A stretch of 16,045 nt of DNA from Actinomycetota bacterium (GTDB lineage: Bacteria; Actinomycetota; Actinomycetes; S36-B12): contig JAPLBU010000062.1 in the NCBI GenBank assembly GCA_026392575.1, positions 1 to 16,045 on the forward strand. Reading direction: 5' to 3'. A program made the translations under genes and the position numbers. Shown here in pieces: positions 14,860 to 16,045 of this stretch. The notes under the pieces were generated by a model that ran no database searches, was not told where the DNA came from, and saw only the letters and a program-made list of their open reading frames with translations. The first letter of the stretch is position 1, and each line of letters begins with the position of its first letter.

Positions 14860-15597
14860 ATGCCGTACCCGACACGCGACCTGACCGGAACAGTGGTCGC
14901 CATCACCGGTGCCACCGCTGGGATCGGGGCTGCTTCCGCGGCCCAACTCGTCGAGGCGGGTGCCAGGGTGGTTCTGGGTGGGCGCCGCCAGGAGCGACTG
15001 ACGGAACTGGTCGAGCGCCTTGGCTCCGACAATGCGCTCGGCGTCCAGATGGACGTCCGCGGCGCCGAAGACTGCCGGCGACTCGTAGCCGAGGCGCTCA
15101 CGGCCTTCGGGCGACTCGACACGATCGTCCCCAACGCGGGCATCGGCCTGTACGGAGACATTCTCGACAACAGCGATGCCGAGATCGAGCGGATGATGCA
15201 CACCAACTACGACGGCACCGTGTGGGCGATCCGCGCGGCAGTGCCGGCGATGCTCGAGACGGCCGGGGGCGGCGACATCGTCATCGTGTCATCCGTGGCC
15301 GGCCTTCGCGGTGGTGGCGACGAGGCCGTCTATGCCGGGACGAAGTTCGCGCAGGTGGGCCTGGCCGGTGCGCTGGACCGCGAACTGCGCGAGAAGGGGA
15401 TCCGGGTGACCGCGATCTGCCCTGCCGGCACCGCAACCGAGTTCGCCATTGGCACCGGACGGGTTGAGAATGACCCGCGGTTCGCCGACTGGCTGACGGC
15501 CGACGACGTGGCGCATGCGATCACGACCGTTCTGCAGCAGCCGCGCTCTGTGCGAACCACTCTGTGGGCCATGTGGGGGATGGGCCAGCAGGGCTAG
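14860..15597 (+). CDS. Short-chain dehydrogenase/reductase (classical SDR)
   Basis: A cytoplasmic NAD(P)-dependent oxidoreductase of 245 residues, the usual size of a classical SDR. It has the cofactor motif TGATAGIG (16-23), DV at 65-66 for adenine contact, PNAG (91-94), Asn116, the catalytic Ser in VSSVAG (143-148) and the YxxxK pair Tyr158 and Lys162, then PAGT after the sixth strand. GGRR (40-43) after the second strand suggests NADP(H) preference, which is inferred. The ATG at 14860 has a very strong site, AAGGAGGAG, four bases upstream of its core. The substrate is unknown; the divergent sugar-type oxidoreductase hints at a linked role but does not prove one. Confidence 0.93.
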   Translation: MPYPTRDLTGTVVAITGATAGIGAASAAQLVEAGARVVLGGRRQERLTELVERLGSDNALGVQMDVRGAEDCRRLVAEALTAFGRLDTIVPNAGIGLYGDILDNSDAEIERMMHTNYDGTVWAIRAAVPAMLETAGGGDIVIVSSVAGLRGGGDEAVYAGTKFAQVGLAGALDRELREKGIRVTAICPAGTATEFAIGTGRVENDPRFADWLTADDVAHAITTVLQQPRSVRTTLWAMWGMGQQG

Positions 15598-15604
15598 TCC
15601 GAAT

Positions 15605-15640
15605 CCATCCCGCCAGACGCTGACACAGGCAGCGGGATGG
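15605..15640 (+). terminator. Hairpin after the short-chain dehydrogenase gene
   Basis: CCATCCCGC (15605-15613) and GCGGGATGG (15632-15640) form a perfect 9-bp stem with an 18-base loop, starting eight bases after the dehydrogenase stop. There is no U-tract. The loop holds the candidate -35 of the small RNA promoter, so termination and the next promoter overlap. Confidence 0.5.
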
Positions 15641-15648
15641 TGCAGAAT
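15620..15648 (+). promoter_or_regulatory. Putative sigma-70-type promoter of the 6C-like RNA
   Basis: CTGACA (15620-15625) and CAGAAT (15643-15648) are separated by 17 bases, the ideal spacing; they match the TTGACA/TATAAT consensus at five and four of six positions. The predicted start at about 15653-15655 falls on a G directly upstream of the first C-loop hairpin. Confidence 0.45.
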
Positions 15649-15652
15649 GAAG

Positions 15653-15745
15653 GTGTCGTCCACCCCCGGACGGCGGGGCGCATGTCTTTGACATGTCCCA
15701 GGAAGCCCGCGCGACAGCCCCCCAGCCGCGCGGGCTTCCCCTTGT
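15653..15745 (+). ncRNA. 6C-like small RNA (two C-rich hairpin loops)
   Basis: The segment folds into consecutive hairpins. The first is CGTCC/GGACG (15657-15661 and 15668-15672) with loop ACCCCC. The second is CATGTC/GACATG (15681-15686 and 15690-15695) with loop TTT. The third is a 13-bp stem, GGAAGCCCGCGCG (15701-15713) with its complement (15727-15739), whose loop carries CCCCCC and which can serve as terminator. Two C-rich loops in a transcript of about 90 nt, with its own promoter and a terminal hairpin, are the features of the 6C RNA of actinobacteria (B11 in Mycobacterium tuberculosis), thought to act by pairing its C-loops with G-rich mRNA regions. The first loop has only five consecutive C, so the match is not perfect. 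No protein-coding signal is seen here. Confidence 0.6.
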
Positions 15746-15749
15746 CCAG

Positions 15750-15798
15750 CTTGAGGTTGGTGGCGTTTTCGGTGCCCGAAACCGCCACCAACCTCAAG
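15750..15798. terminator. 49-nt near-perfect palindrome between convergent genes
   Basis: CTTGAGGTTGGTGGCG (15750-15765) pairs with 15783-15798 for 16 bp; after one T/C mismatch, TTTCGG (15767-15772) pairs with CCGAAA (15776-15781) around a three-base loop. The total is 22 of 23 positions paired. It lies between the 6C-like RNA and the end of the converging L,D-transpeptidase gene, so it is probably a two-way terminator. A repeated intergenic palindrome is an alternative. Confidence 0.6.
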
Positions 15799-15811
15799 GC
15801 GGACGGGCTCC

Positions 15812-16045
15812 CTAGCGGTAGACGTGCACGCGGGTGCCGATGGCGACATGGTCGAAGAGCCAGCCGGCCCGGTCGTAGTCGCGCAGGTTGACGCACCCGT
15901 GCGAGGCCCCGTTGTAGCCGTCGCGGGCGAAGTACGGCGAGTAGTGAACGGCCTGCCCGCCGCTGAAGAACATCGCGAACGGCATCGACGTCTGGTACAG
16001 CGACGAGACGTGGTCGCGGCTCTTGGAGTTCACGTGGAAGGTGCC
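15812..16045 (-). CDS. L,D-transpeptidase (YkuD domain), C-terminal end
   Basis: The visible 77 residues are the C-terminal part of a peptidoglycan cross-linking enzyme that forms 3-3 links outside the membrane through an active-site cysteine. They include VHYSPYF and the catalytic motif SHGCVNLRDYDRA with the nucleophilic Cys, the upstream His of the AVHY segment and the final GTRVHVYR strand. The frame stays open to the window edge, where it reads GTFHVNSKSRD, so the N-terminal half, including any signal peptide, lies outside. The TAG stop at 15814-15812 is 13 bases beyond the large palindrome. The enzyme class is common in actinomycetes. Confidence 0.9.
   Translation of the reverse strand, partial: GTFHVNSKSRDHVSSLYQTSMPFAMFFSGGQAVHYSPYFARDGYNGASHGCVNLRDYDRAGWLFDHVAIGTRVHVYR

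Noticed and set aside
1..16045. CRISPR arrays, tRNA or rRNA genes and complete insertion sequences
   Set aside because: No regularly spaced repeats, tRNA-like or rRNA-like sequence, transposase or integrase motifs were seen on either strand.

Overview
The window is about 16 kb of GC-rich, tightly packed DNA and most likely comes from a high-GC actinomycete. The evidence is the Ser/Ala-rich lipoprotein, the short (388-residue) class I xylose isomerase, a single-domain XylG-type ATPase, a ROK-type regulator, an L,D-transpeptidase, GTG/TTG starts and a C-rich two-hairpin RNA resembling the actinobacterial 6C RNA. No species can be named from the sequence alone.

Left part (1-5547). The first ~116 bases look unlike the rest and run directly into the C-terminal ATPase piece of a sensor histidine kinase. 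Converging on that piece is a PAS-PAS-PAS-GGDEF-EAL cyclic-di-GMP gene (413-2894, minus) whose EAL domain is frameshifted and lacks a short segment. A divergent pair follows: a very acidic 85-residue repeat protein (3002-3259) and a FucU-type sugar mutarotase (3270-3698). Converging on these is a three-gene minus-strand unit: a NuoF-like flavoprotein, a [3Fe-4S] ferredoxin coupled to it by an ATGA overlap, and a small two-helix membrane protein.

Centre (5643-13726). This is a D-xylose utilisation cluster, all on the plus strand: xylB (xylulokinase), xylA (xylose isomerase), a XylF-like xylose-binding lipoprotein, a single polypeptide that joins the XylG ATPase to the XylH permease, a ROK/XylR-type regulator (frameshifted as written) and an aldose 1-epimerase. 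The encoded route is complete: capture, ATP-driven uptake, anomer interconversion, isomerisation to xylulose and phosphorylation to xylulose 5-phosphate. The gap before xylA carries operator-like repeats. A strong hairpin after the binding-protein gene fits the usual excess of binding protein over transporter.

Right part (13720-16045). A Gfo/Idh/MocA oxidoreductase (minus) and a short-chain dehydrogenase (plus) diverge from a 99-bp region with a 13-bp dyad that ends beside the dehydrogenase ribosome-binding site. Downstream is a hairpin-rich gap holding a probable 6C-like small RNA with its own promoter and terminator. A 49-nt near-perfect palindrome and the C-terminal end of an L,D-transpeptidase (minus, cut by the window edge) follow.

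The most notable points are the fused XylG-XylH protein, the 6C-like RNA, the acidic 16-residue-repeat protein, and a recurring pattern: several genes (EAL, xylF, xylG/xylH junction, xylR) each appear to lack a short internal stretch. That pattern could be real genome decay or an assembly artefact, and it should be settled before the fusion and the broken genes are taken at face value.
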